From: Cylindrodendrum hubeiense | Lineage: Eukaryota; Ascomycota; Sordariomycetes; Hypocreales; Nectriaceae | Assembly: GCA_014621425.1 (NCBI GenBank) | Contig: JAANBB010000107.1 | Coordinates: forward strand, 41,645-105,644 | DNA length: 64,000 bases | Direction of reading: 5' to 3' | In this document: one piece after another, positions 10,359-22,101 of the stretch | How the letters are laid out: every line of letters begins with the position of its first letter | Numbering within the stretch: the stretch's first letter is position 1 | The notes under the pieces: generated by a model | The model's database searches: none | Told to the model about the DNA's origin: nothing | What the model saw: only the letters and a program-made list of their open reading frames with translations | Translations under genes and position numbers: made by a program

Positions 10359-12610
10359 TCAAGACGAAGCAATCTCATGACCAGGCTTCAGCACCCATGC
10401 CTTTACCCGACCTTTCCCTTGCCTCTCGGCTACGTGCACCAGAGTGTTCTTCACCTCAGTTCTTGAGGCATTGGTTCGGAACTGCTGGAAGATGACATCC
10501 TCGATTCCCACCTTGGACAGAGTTGCGTTGACGAGGATCGCCTTCTTCACATCGTCCAAGAGCTCATCCTTGACAAGCTTTGGTGCGTCCACCGCAGGAG
10601 CCCCGCCAGCCAATGCCGCGAATGCATTGGCCGGTGTAGAAGGAGGTGGCATCTTGGCTCCCGTCTCGCTGGACTTGGCGACCTTCGCCGCCTTGGTTGC
10701 CGTCTTTGTTGCCGCCTTGGTTGCCGTCTTGGTTGCCGTCTTGTTTCCCGTCTTGGTTGCCGTCTTAGTTGTAGTCTTGGTTGCTGGCTTGTTCGCCGTC
10801 TTGGGCTTTGGCTCAGGCTCCCAGTATTCGGTTGAAAACGGGTCAATGCCCCAGCTTTGCTGTAGTCCATCTAGATCTTCAGTTAGTGGTGACTGTTGTC
10901 CAGGGCTTAAGATGCACTCACCATGCATAAACTCCATCCGGTGGTCGTAGACAGTTTGGTTCAAGGCCACTCGTTCAACGTCTTCAAAACATAGACCTGT
11001 ACTTTCTGGCTCGAGTGCGTTGGCAAAAATGCGTCGAGACAAACCAGCATCCTCTGAGTCGTCGAGAAATTCTTCCATGTCGTCCTCATCATCCAGCTCC
11101 TCCTCGTCATCGTCCATTTCCAGATCTTCGCCCTCTTCTTCCTGCCATTCAGCTTCCGAATCGTAATCATAGTCGAGTGGCAGGCGTCTGCCTGTGGGCT
11201 TGCGGGCCAATTGGCTCATGTTTCCTTGCCCAAGAGCGAATGGCTTGAAAGTCATTGTTCCGTAATATGGTGGTCGAACATCTTGAGAGAACGAAATAAC
11301 CTTCATGGGGACCTTGGCAAGCTTTTTGCGAGCCTCCTTCATCATCTTGTTGGCGTGATCAGGATCTGTGTTCTCTGACTTCTCAGACTCCTTGTAAACC
11401 TGCTCCATGATGTGTCTAACTGGATGGTGAAGCTTGCCTCGTCTCATGGGCTTTTCGGGCAGCGCAAACAGGGTTACGGCGTCAAAAGAAACACCAGTGG
11501 CTTGGTCGCACCGCTGCCCATCAATGCATTCATCCAGAATCTTCGACTTGACGTCCCGCGTCTCGTCATCCATTGGCGGGCCCAGAGGAGCCATCCTGGT
11601 GTGCCCCTTGAGGAAAAAGGGCTTGAACAGCTTCTCATACTCCGTCTTGGATATTTCGCAAGCCGCCTTGACGGGGCTGGTGTTGTTTTTCGAGTCATCC
11701 TGGCTGGAGGTACTGCCCACCTTCTTTGGGGTGCTGGGGAGTTTGAAAAAGTTGCCCAGTGTCCGTTGACTCCGAGCCTTCTTGTCCTTTTCCTCTTGGA
11801 TTTTCTTCTGCTCTTCTTCCTTCTTGCGCTTCTTATCCTCACGCTCTTTGGCCTTGGCAGCCTTTTCCTCGTCTGCTTTGGCCTTCTCAGCGGCCCGTTC
11901 CTTCGTTCGAGCAGCCTTCTCCTCCTCTGCCTTGGCTTTTTCTGCTGCCCTTTCCGCCTTCTCTGCTGCCCTAGCAACCTTCTCTGCGGCCTTTGCCTCC
12001 TCACGCTCCTTCTTTTGGTCTGCTTGCTCCTTATCACGTGCCGACTTCTCGGCGGCAGTGAGGCGCTTTCGCTTCGCTGGGTGGTCGGCTGTCGATTTCG
12101 GGGTGCTGGAGTCTGCGGTGACGTTCGGTTTCAAAGATGCAGTGGAGGATTGTACGGTGTCTTTTGTAGTTGGTGTTTGGGGAGAGGGTGACTTTCGGGT
12201 AGGGGTGCTGCTCCCGGCCTCAGTAAGGTCGGGTGATCCTCGAGGAGAAGGCTGATTGCCAACACGGGCAATGTGAGGCAAAACTATCAAGTCAGCATTT
12301 TTCCAGTATGGGGAATAAGGGCAGACTCACAAGCATCAATGGTAGGCTGTATTTTACCAGTCACCGATGGCTTGGTATCTTCCACCTTGACGGCGTCCCC
12401 GTTGAACTCTTCGTGGCTTCTCTTCCGGCCTGTGGCCTCAGACTCCTGGATGTTGGGCGACATTTCGATCAGCGGCATTGGAAGCGGCATGAGCCCACGA
12501 GCTCTCGATAATCCGGGTCCAGACGCAGTTGTGGTGGACGGTGAGGCGATATCACCTTCGGCGGTTAGGGGCAGTTCGATATCGATCTCGTGTACGGAAC
12601 AAAGTGACAA
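10359..12610 (-). CDS. RLF2: Chromatin assembly factor 1 large subunit (Rlf2/Cac1, p150)
   Basis: Largest subunit of CAF-1, the histone chaperone that deposits H3-H4 behind replication forks through PCNA. Exon 1 is 12331-12610; intron 12284-12330 (GTGAGT donor, CTGAC branch, TAG acceptor) joins ...IDA to FLPHIARVG. A second, in-frame intron at 10871-10921 (GTGAGT, CACTAAC, CTAG; 51 nt) probably joins MEFMH to DGLQQSWGIDPF. The product is about 717 aa. Order of parts: NLS-like RKRSHEEF; a Lys/Glu/Arg coiled-coil region (about 165-265); a PIP-box-like QRTLGNFFKLP (about 266-276); the conserved block PPYYGTMTF followed by an acidic ED domain (about 465-505); a Lys/Thr/Ala repeat; and a C-terminal winged-helix-type region (DDVKKAILVNATLSKVGIED to the end). 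All key parts seem intact. An internal ATG before MSPNIQESEA is an alternative start. Confidence 0.9.
10677..10800. repeat. Lys-Thr-Ala repeat in CAF-1, histone-H1-tail-like
   Basis: Read on the minus strand, this part of the CAF-1 gene encodes short KTAT/KTTT/KAAT units in a row (TKTATKTGNKTATK and onward), with Lys every three to four residues. The DNA shows repeated GTCTTGGTTGCC-type 12-mers. The composition resembles the C-terminal tails of linker histones. It lies between the acidic domain and the C-terminal winged-helix region. Confidence 0.85.
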
Positions 12611-13635
12611 GTAAACGCAAAGATTAAATTAGAAGCGAGATATTCGAGCAAGGGTTTCCCGTAGACCCGTTGCGGAACAATTGGCAGTCTCACAGCTTTA
12701 CGAGACCTCGGGTGGCATGTCAGGGCAGGATGTTGAAAGGAAGCATTGACCTGGAGGTCCAGAAGACGCGGTCGCGTTAATTTGGCGCCACAGGGGCGGG
12801 CGATTTACGCGTTACTGCCTACCGTCACGCAAGCCACACTTAACCGGCTGATTATCGGCAGACAAGGTGTGGCTCAGCAAATCCAGGCACAACTCGTCAT
12901 CGGGTCCGCGCTTGCGGCTAGCACAGCGACTTGGCGCCTTGGGGATCCGCGATGCCCTTTTCCGAATCAATACCATGACGATGGCCAAGATGGAGATCGA
13001 CATATGACGTTTTGCGTGCTAGACGCAAACAAAAGGCCTAGCTCCGGGAGCGGAAACGATTGGACATTCATTTCATCACCTGGTGTCCCACACACGACTA
13101 AGCGCCCGCAACGTCACTGCGACAATCAGCGTCGCGGAGTGATCTAAGGGCAGCGGATACGAGAGGGAGCCGATGATCTCTTCGCCTCAGCCCCTTGGAG
13201 CAGCTGAGAGGCCTCTTTACAATTCACCCCATTGGATCGTCTAGTTGTCTTGAAAGTCAAGCGAATGGATTTCTCATTAAGCATGCGGTTGTCTTGAGTC
13301 CTGCTGTATAGGTATCTTTGGAACATTAAGCCCTTCCGTCAACCCCTGGAGGCCTCGTTCCAACAGCACACACAGGCCCCCCATACAACTATTAAGTACA
13401 GCACAGTAGCGAGAGGATTCAAAGTAAATCTTCGGGGTATCAGGACCCAGGAAAAACGATGGTAGATTTTTTTTTAGAGGAACCAAAAAGAGCAAGCCAA
13501 TGCTAGCAACGCCAACCAATGCAGGAGGTCCTTGTCGTAGGACCAGAGAGAAATGTTGAACGAATGAACCATAACCAGAACTGCGTTTTCTCCGATTCGT
13601 CATGTTGTGGGTATGTGTGTCTGGGTATCATCCCT
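12611..13635. other. Intergenic, CAF-1 promoter side
   Basis: About 1 kb between the start of the CAF-1 gene and the 3' end of the next minus-strand gene. No frame here has a recognisable domain. A run of T (about 13467-13476) and AT-rich DNA near 13440-13500 probably belong to the 3' flank of the next gene. Confidence 0.4.
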
Positions 13636-14691
13636 TTAATCAGGGTTGGCAATGAAAAGTCGGCCAGAGGTAAGAGTAGATGTACGCTCGTCGACACTTC
13701 CGCGCCTCTTAAGCTCGTCTGCAGTTTTGACGCTCTTTTCTCTCGTAAGCGCCGAATGCATAAGAGAGTTTGCGGCGAGCCTGGGGGCAGCTCCGAGCTC
13801 TCCGACATTGTCAGCTCGCTCAGCGCTACTGCCGCTCCTTGTGCTTTGTGCCTTGCCGCTAGCTGCATCATCGACAATGTCCTCGGGCATGGCATCCACC
13901 ATGCTGCCTGTCCGCTCAGGGGTATCGCCAGGGCTCCACCGCCGGCTGCTCTGGCTCCCCATACCACCTGATGTCCTGTAGGCGAGTCCTCGGCGACCAC
14001 TAGCGGTGCTACTTCGACCGCTGCTGCCGGTCCTGCGATGTTGTGGGCGGCCCATGGTAGGCAAGTCCTCGTCTTCGCTGCTCTCGCCCTCGACTTCCGT
14101 GGCGCTCAGGCGCATGGGCACTCCTCCAACGCCAACGTGGTTCTCGCCCGGGGCGTAGCCGACAACTGGCGTCTTTGCGTGGTGTCGAATCTTGGGGATC
14201 TTGGCAGAGACCTTGCCTGTGGTGCTGAGTCCGGTGCTGGTACGACCGGGGGCACCACCGGGGCCGTAGCGAGCGCCGCCGGTGACCTCGAGAGTGGCGC
14301 GCATCTTCGCAGCACGCTGTTGGGCCGCTATCCGCGGGTCCTCGTACTGGGCCCGGTCGCACCACACGGTGGCCTTTTGTTTGCGGAGGAGGGCGACATA
14401 GCCAGACGGTTGGGGGCTACCACCGGAGCGGCTGGAGATGGATCGCCGGAGTTCGGTGTTGGACGAGGTACGGTAGGCGGCGGGCGGAGGGATGCTCGAG
14501 GCGGTGCTGAAGGTGTTGACGGAGGGTGACCGGCGGGAGTGCTGGGCATTAAAACCCGGGTGGGCGAGGTGGGTGGGCATCGGATTATGCGCCTGCATGG
14601 GGAAGGTGTTTGAAGAGGTTGTTCGGGAGCGAGAGTGGCCGTAGGCGTTGACCTGGTCCAATGGGCCTCTCATACCCTGAGGCTCCAACAT
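13636..14691 (-). CDS. Conserved fungal basic/disordered protein, unknown function
   Basis: Single-exon frame of 351 codons. Most of the protein is Ser/Arg/Gly-rich and predicted disordered. One compact segment around residues 97-140 stands out: YVALLRKQKATVWCDRAQYE, then DPRIAAQQRAAKMRATLEVT. I recall this KQKATVWCDR-type block from small uncharacterised proteins of ascomycetes and yeasts, but I cannot attach a function. The remainder carries RRxS/SRS phosphosite-like motifs and an acidic SEDEDLPTMGRPQHRR patch. There is no signal peptide or membrane segment. A second ATG at residue 7 is an alternative start. Confidence 0.75.
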   Translation of the reverse strand: MLEPQGMRGPLDQVNAYGHSRSRTTSSNTFPMQAHNPMPTHLAHPGFNAQHSRRSPSVNTFSTASSIPPPAAYRTSSNTELRRSISSRSGGSPQPSGYVALLRKQKATVWCDRAQYEDPRIAAQQRAAKMRATLEVTGGARYGPGGAPGRTSTGLSTTGKVSAKIPKIRHHAKTPVVGYAPGENHVGVGGVPMRLSATEVEGESSEDEDLPTMGRPQHRRTGSSGRSSTASGRRGLAYRTSGGMGSQSSRRWSPGDTPERTGSMVDAMPEDIVDDAASGKAQSTRSGSSAERADNVGELGAAPRLAANSLMHSALTREKSVKTADELKRRGSVDERTSTLTSGRLFIANPD

Positions 14692-17600
14692 GGCGGAGGA
14701 GGTGGTGCGGACGAGGGAGAGGGCGAGTCTTAAATGTCGCGACTGGTAGCGTGGTAGCGCTATCTCGGGGGAGGAAGGGAGGGTCTGGGTCTGCCCCGTC
14801 GGGCGCGGCGCGGAGCTGACAGGAGGACCCAGAATCCCAAGACAAAACGGGACAAAACGGGGTCGTAAAACTGAGGCAGAGGGCGGCCAAAAGTGAGACG
14901 GTGCTGATGGCGCGACAGCAATGCGGGCCCAGGCTCGAGATCAGGAGCCGGTCGGAGTGGTGAGGGGGCCCGGGCAGACTAGTTCAAGGCCAGTCTGAGG
15001 GTTAACGATGAGTTGAAGGCTATCGCCGGAGTTGGGATGGAGGAGAAGAGGAAGAAAGAATCCCGGCCGCGGTGGTGGGTGTAGGCGTCGACAAGAAGGA
15101 CCTGGAGCAGGGCCGGAGCCGCCTGGTCGGGCAGCCCAGTCCAACGTTGCATGGGGGGATGCGCGCAGGCGTGGGTGGGTTCAGTGGGTTGTCGCCTGCA
15201 GGTGGATCACCGCTAGGGTCCGGTAGGTGAGGTGAAAGCCTAGCCCAGGCGCGCTAGCGGCGTGCCTTCAGCACTCAGCGCCGCTGGACCAGGACTTTAC
15301 GCAGGGACGGCCACGGTTTGTCAACGCTTGGCTGCCGGGCTTGGCCCTCACGGCTCGCCCAGATGATTGCCGTCCCATCCAGTTTCAGCCGCTGGCGATG
15401 GATTGCCTTGGCTTGGCCTGCCTCGCTTGGGCGTTACATAAGGGGACTTCTGCAATAGACTCTGGCCATGGCTCCAGTCATCGTTCCAGTGGCACTGGCC
15501 GGATCTCAGTTTCGGCCTGACTTTTACTCCGTACCTTACTTGCCAAGTACAGCCCGGGTGCGGGTACGTACCGCGCTGCTCTCGCTCCCTCCCTCCAATA
15601 AACCTCCGAATCTTCAAGGGCTGGCCCGGCCGGGGAACCTACATGGCACACCGGCCACGGGGCCCATGCTACTGGACGTCCGACAGAGAGCCCCCAGAGC
15701 CCCCAGAGCGCCCCCGACTAATGGCATTCTTCCTGACCAAAGGAGTCAGCCCTGCCGCCGTGCTCCTTTGTGCGCCCAAGCTGAGAAAGAGGCCTGTCGC
15801 TCTGGCGCACTCGCTGGCGCTGGCGCGGGGGTACCAGGCCGGGAGGCTACTGGCCCGACAAACCCTGGACCGGCCTGGACCCAATCAGCGCACCACCAGC
15901 GCACCATCAGCCGTGATGTCATGCGCCGGCGCCAGCGGCACCTGGGCAGACGCTGGCTGCTAATTCTTCGTAGCCGCTTTGGGCCCGCCTTGTTTCCGCT
16001 ACAACCTGCTACGTAGGATTGATTGACGGGTTTGGCAGGCACTGTGACGAACATTGTCCCTGACGCTCGCTCGCTCCCTTGCGCTCTTACCGTCTTGGCC
16101 CTCGCCCAGATGCCGCCTACCCACCTTACGTGGCCATCCATGTACATGCTACGCTACACGTAGACCCCGACGACCCGGGAGGGAGAACAAATGCTCCCAG
16201 GTATAACGTCCCCGCTGACCGTGCGTCTGTTCTAGTCAGGCCTCCTCCATGTCGGCGGGTTCGCGGTCTGGCTGGGGCTGTGCCCATTCGCCGACAAGAC
16301 TAGCCGCGAGGGTGAGGGTGAGGATGCGTGAGGTGAGGCGTGAGGCGACTGACAGAATGCCCGAAAAGGTTCCACGCCAAGCGCGACTCGTCCTAACACT
16401 GCGCTACGGCGATGGCACTTTGGCTCTGGCTCAGTCCATCCATCCCTCCCTCGCTCCCTAGATCCAGATGCGGGTGGGGGTTGGCCTGCAGTCAAATTAG
16501 CAAGGGAGCCACCCACCCAGAACAATAGAACCGGGTCTCGAGCCCCTCGACAAATCTACTACGTACCGCCGCTTGGAGCAAGGTTTCGATAATTCCAACG
16601 CTCCAACATGCCTCAACGGCCAAACGGTCATAGCTGCGATGCGTCGTTTCCTGTTTCGTCGACAGTCTTGCATAGATCACTGTGGCCCGGGGGAGCGACC
16701 GTCAGCAGGGAGGCGGCATGGGCAACGTCGAGGCCAGGGATAATGAGGCCAGTGACGCAATGCTGCACTCGAGCTCCCACGAGAGGAGATGTGATCCGAC
16801 ATGGAGCAGGCGGCCGGGGTCGGTGACGCTCACTCACACCAAGAGGCCCAGATGAGGGATATCTCCATTGGCATTGGTGCTGGTGATTCACCAAAGGCCG
16901 GGGTGCCGGCCGCCGCCCTGGTCATCTCCAGCAAACCCCTCGAACATGTCTACATCGCGGGGGAGGGCGGGCTATCTCGTTGGCCAGGACCACGGTGTAA
17001 CTGCGGAAGATCTGATGCACATGAAGCCAATTGCCTCTGTGCCTTGGAACCGGTCATTCGATTCACCGCACGCATCCGAGGGACGGGACCCAGGCTTGTA
17101 TCCGGCCAGATGCCGAATTGCGTTCGCCGTCACCTCCCTCTGTCCTGTCTGCGCCGTGCCGGTGCAGGGAACAGCGAGTCGGCGACATGCAGCTTACATA
17201 GCACGGTGCTCATGGACATGGAAGCTTCCCCGAGTTGAAACATCGGGACAGCGCAGCGAAACTTGCGCATGTAAGGGAATCCTAAGTAATGCGTAACTGA
17301 TCCGGGGCAGCAAATCCCATCACTCTCGTACACGTTGAGTCCTTTTCCCATCATCGGCCAACTCTCTCAGCCTGCTGCCATGATATGATACGATAGCAGT
17401 TGACACCACCACAACCACCGCTGCCGCCACCGCCGCCGCCCGCCATCATTACCACCCACCACGCCCGAGTGCCAAAACCCTGCTCAGCCCATGCGTGCAG
17501 TTCATGTACATGCACCACCACTATCGCGCCCCCTCGACGTCAATTGGACCTCCCTTGCCAACCCAAGCCTAAACTGACGATTTGGCGGGAACATGCCATC

Positions 17601-20600
17601 CGGAGCAGAGGCACGCATTTTTTCGTGGTCTGCACCGAATTGCCATGTACTCTCCCAGCCCTGCCCAGCTGAGCTTATCCACCACTAAAGCACGCCCGAG
17701 ATTGGCTCCTAGGCTGGATAAGGACGACCGACATCGCCGTGTCTCACACGCTGGGCCATTCGAGGCTTCTGGCCTTTCTTTGCGTCTTCTTTAGTCCCCT
17801 CCAGCTCCGTTTGTCGTCGGGGCTGGAGTCGCGGGAGGTGGACAAGGATGTGGCGGCGGTTGGCCTTGAGGCCCCCTGGGACAGCGGAATCATGCTTCTT
17901 GGCCGTTTACCGACGTCCCTTGCGCTAGATCAGATGATGCTTGGTCGAGGAAACTCCATCACACCCGGCAAATCCACAGGGGAGTGGAGAGTGAAAAGCG
18001 CTCTTCCCAGCCCGCCGCCAGTCTCTCAGGGCACGTCATTCCACCGTCAGCGTTCCTCTCGACCAACCTTTGTGCTGCTCAACTCGATATTGGACGCCAC
18101 GGCCTATAACACCAACTAGGTGACATCCAGCACAGCACATCCTCCACACTTTTGTTCCATTCGCCTCTCGCGTGTCAATCCACCGCCTTGGGCTCCGCGG
18201 CCGTGGCTCTGCCTGCACCGCAACCCATGCTTGCCTGTACCGTACATATGTACTATGTGGTAAGCCCGCATCTCCACGTGGGTCATGATTCGGTCATCGC
18301 CGGCTGGCCAACCTTGGTATGCATGCTGCATTGTCCCGTTGGATCCTGACCCTACCCGGCAATTGCTGTCCTGCTTGCTGTCCTGCACTTCCCGCCTGTG
18401 CTGCAAGCGAAGATCCAAGACGTTCTTTTTCTTTCGCCTTCTGCGCCGCTTGATCATGTTGCAAGAGATGATCTAGCTCAATCGCATAGGAAATCAAGGA
18501 AGACCCTCGCTGTCGTCGCCGTCGGCGCCATCGTGCGTGGGTCTGGATCGGTCCAAACGTCCAGCCGGCGCTCGATGGCTTGCCAACACCTGCAACTAGC
18601 TCGACGACTAAGCAACTAATTGGGATCTTAGGCCCAACCGCGCTCACAGGCGACCTGAAAACCGCTCGCAGCAAAGCTTATGTGCCTGATGAAAGAGATA
18701 ACTCTCCTCGCTCCCACTCTGCCTTACCACAACGCCCGTCCAGTCGGAGCCGGCAGGGATCCCCAGAGTCTTAGTAACCTAGCGCAACCCAGACCAACCT
18801 CGTCCGTTCTGAGCGCCATGCCGGTGGTTCCGTGTCGATGGGTCCCCGCGAAAAGCAAACCCCGGAAAATCGACTGACAACGAGCGAGACATTGCCCATG
18901 CTGCTTTGAGATCTCGATCAGTCTGACAATGCCACGTCGGAGAGACAAGTTTCTTGGAAACTTGTATGTAACAATGGCGGCGAACATCTCCAAGGCACTC
19001 TATCTTGCTAACCCATCCATCCCTGTCTTCTCGTAGCCTAGCCAGCATCTCTTGGGTGCGGTGGGATGCGTTGAGTAACATCGGCGAATCTAGCGCACCC
19101 GGATTCGTTGTGGCACGACGTCGTGTACCTGCCCAGAAGCCTCAGCGTCTTGAGGCGACATCCCGCTTTGGGCGGTGTGAACGAGGCACATCCTGGCCGG
19201 CGAGTGGCTGCCCGACCGAATTTGGTGAAATAATCAATAATTGACTCAGTTAAGGTCCAGAAGCTTGCTTTTCCTAATTCCAAGGACTTGGAAACTCGAA
19301 CTACAGAAGGTCATGACATTGCCAAGATGCAACGTCAAAATGGGTCGTCATCATCGATTAACAAAAGGCTCTGTTTTTACAGGGGAGTAGCAAGTAGAAA
19401 GCAGGCAGATAGTTGAAGCCTAGCCATCGAGGCCTTGAGATCGTAACCATCCGGGTGCCGGCAGATATCAGGAACACTCAGCCCAATCTCAACACCACCC
19501 AAGCCATCACTCATCGGCACAACCTTTCAGCCAAGCCATAGGGCTCCCACCAGCTCGATCATGCCTCAATTGGGGAGAGTCTCACCAGCACCACTGTTCG
19601 CCAGCCGTGTGTTGGCCGATGACTGGCCGCCTCGGTTCGCGGTGTCAGCCAGGTCCGGTCGGCGGGTGATGCTACTGCACGGCCTCGCAGCTGGGGACAT
19701 GGCCTCGCGGCTGATGGCGGTGGGCCACCGTCCACGCCCAAGCGCGGTCGTGCCGATGCGGCTTTGATGCGCTCCGAAACCATCCGACTCGCTGGTTTGC
19801 GGGATGCACAAACCATTTGTTTGTTGACATGTGTGTCGCAGATGCGCGCACGCCTCGCCCCAACACCTAAGCCAGTCGGGTGCGGGGACGAATGGCGTTT
19901 TGACCGATGCGGGGGGGTCTCCAAGTGGCAAACAGCTCAGCTTGGCATTGAGCTGGCCGTTGTGCTTCCGGAGCTGCCTATTCGCTGAAGCTCTACGCCG
20001 GCACATGATTGTCGTGGGGATGGCGATAGCTACAGTTTGTTTACAGTTTGAAACATCGGGTTATTTGTCATTGATGGCGCTGTCTTTCGGTATCGCATCA
20101 GCACAATGTGCATCTATCTCTTATCGGGAGCTGCACTTTTGCCAGTAGACTGATCAATTGCAATTGATCATATCTAGTGGCGGCTACCTCTGTCCCGTTG
20201 CCCGAGCTAGCCGCCGTCCAGACCGTGTTAGTGACGGACTGTCTACGAAGTCAAGGAAGTGTTCACCCCAGCGAATCCCTCGGAAACCGTCCGGGTGCCG
20301 GCGGTCTAGATCACGCCCCGCTTGAAAAGGAATCATAATCATGACGATCAATTACCGAGGCTTGATTGAGGTGGGTGGGATTCGGGTCTGAGATTGATTT
20401 GAGATCGCGAGCTACATGGCGATCTCCCAGCATCAACCATGCACGTGCTGAGCACCACTTCAGCTGTTCGTCGGTGGATAGACCGGCACTACCGATGCAG
20501 CTTGCTCAAAACAGTTTTGTTTTAAACTGCCGTACTAGCAGTCGCCATTGTCCAAGTGAGACAAACATGGTGATGCGACATAAACAAGGTGCGAGACGCG

Positions 20601-22101
20601 GCCAATCGTGTTGGAGCGCTGGCAACGTGAAAAGGTCAATGGGAACATGGAACACGGTACAGGAACAGATAGATACAAAGTCAATAATTGTATCATCTGT
20701 CTCACTATTAAGTACAGCCCACCTGACCACCAGCCAGCTCCCAGTGCTCTATATTGTTTAACCTCGCAGCGATTAATTGCTTAGTCAATCGCCGCATTTC
20801 TGCTCCGTTCTCGCACCCTTGAAGCAATGTTTCTTGCATTCCGAATACCGCCAACTGTGGCGCAGACACGATCTGCTCTATTGCTTTTTTGCAGCGATGT
20901 TCGTAGTATACACTCTTGCCCTAGTAGATAGATCCACTGAGTGATACAGTGTCATCGAGAAATGCGGGAAATCAACTCTAGATAGCAGCGCTTGCACGAG
21001 AGCCTCCGTCCGGCAACGAGGGTTTGTGCAATGGCATTATTAAATCCGGTATCGAATTTGACACTCTCCGTGATATGATATGTATTTAACCTGGTTGTGA
21101 ATAGTTTTTCTGGATTTAATGGAATTTCATCACCTACTCCCCTCATGTTTTACAGATGGCATAATTTCAATATTCATATGTTTGGGGTGTTCAGACCTCT
21201 GTCAGTTATCAATCTTATCGTCATTCGCTTCGATATTCCGGGGATGCAATGGCTGATTGCGTGTGTAGAAACCTTCGGGTTCAGTTCTTGACAGAAGCTC
21301 AGGACAGGCCCTTATCCGTGCAGCGCAGAGTTCATTGAACAGACGGGCCGAGCCGACCCCTCACAGACGGGACATGCATTTGCAGAAGGTTCAAACCCTA
21401 TGAGGAGAAACAAGATCAAGCTGTACCAAAAAAGGTCTCAGTTAAAACTCATGGATCGACGCGGCCCCTGTCCAGCCGGGTGCGTCCATCATCTCGGAAG
21501 CGGGAAGCGAGAATCACAGGAGCTGTTTTGGGTAGGTTGGCACGGCCACTTATCGACCCATCGAAAATGCGATAAAGGAGGCAAGTGAATGAATGCATCT
21601 CAGAGATCGGGAAAGTTCCAGAAAAGTGGGAGACCGTTGGGGAATAGAATGCGCAGTGGCTTCCACAATGACGTTCTCGATATCGGTGCAGGCCAGTGGC
21701 TTGGCTCTCTTGGTATGGACTCTATCAGTGGGACGAACTGGCCGCTGGAAATGGAATGTGTTCCAGATGACTGGCCAGATGATCCCCGCTTGGGTAGAAA
21801 TCCCAACGCACTGACGTAGGAAAAACGAAACTAGCGGCCCAGCTCCTTGGGCGCCCCCCTAATAATTCCACTGCAACGCAGCCAGGAGGGGCACCACGTT
21901 GGCGCGGCAGGATCTCTCACAGGCCGGATCTTCATCTGTTGACGACTCGCCAACGGCTTTTGCGATAACGTGCGCAAGACATCCTCCAGCCAGACCCAAT
22001 ATCGCCAAAATCCCGACCAGTCGTATCCCCTACGCCTCGGTCTTGATGCCCCACGACGTCCCTGCAGTCGCCACGCCGATACTGGCAACGAAGCTGATGC
22101 C
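14692..22101. other. 7.4 kb stretch without a supportable gene
   Basis: I examined the frames on both strands and found none with a recognisable domain, signal peptide, membrane segment or convincing splice structure. The left half (to about 18.5 kb) is GC-rich, so many overlapping frames arise by composition (for example 15468-16016 plus and 16801-17238 plus). The right half is closer to average with AT-rich islands (20.7-21.2 kb). Low-complexity patches include CCGCCACC runs near 17410-17445 and GTGAGG units near 16310-16350. The right end must contain the Syg1-type gene's promoter. An unspliced non-coding RNA or a long regulatory region would fit, but nothing in the sequence proves either. 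Confidence 0.5.

Noticed and set aside
21340..21410. tRNA-like AGGTTCAAACCCT
   Set aside because: The surrounding sequence does not fold into a cloverleaf and lacks an A box at the right distance.
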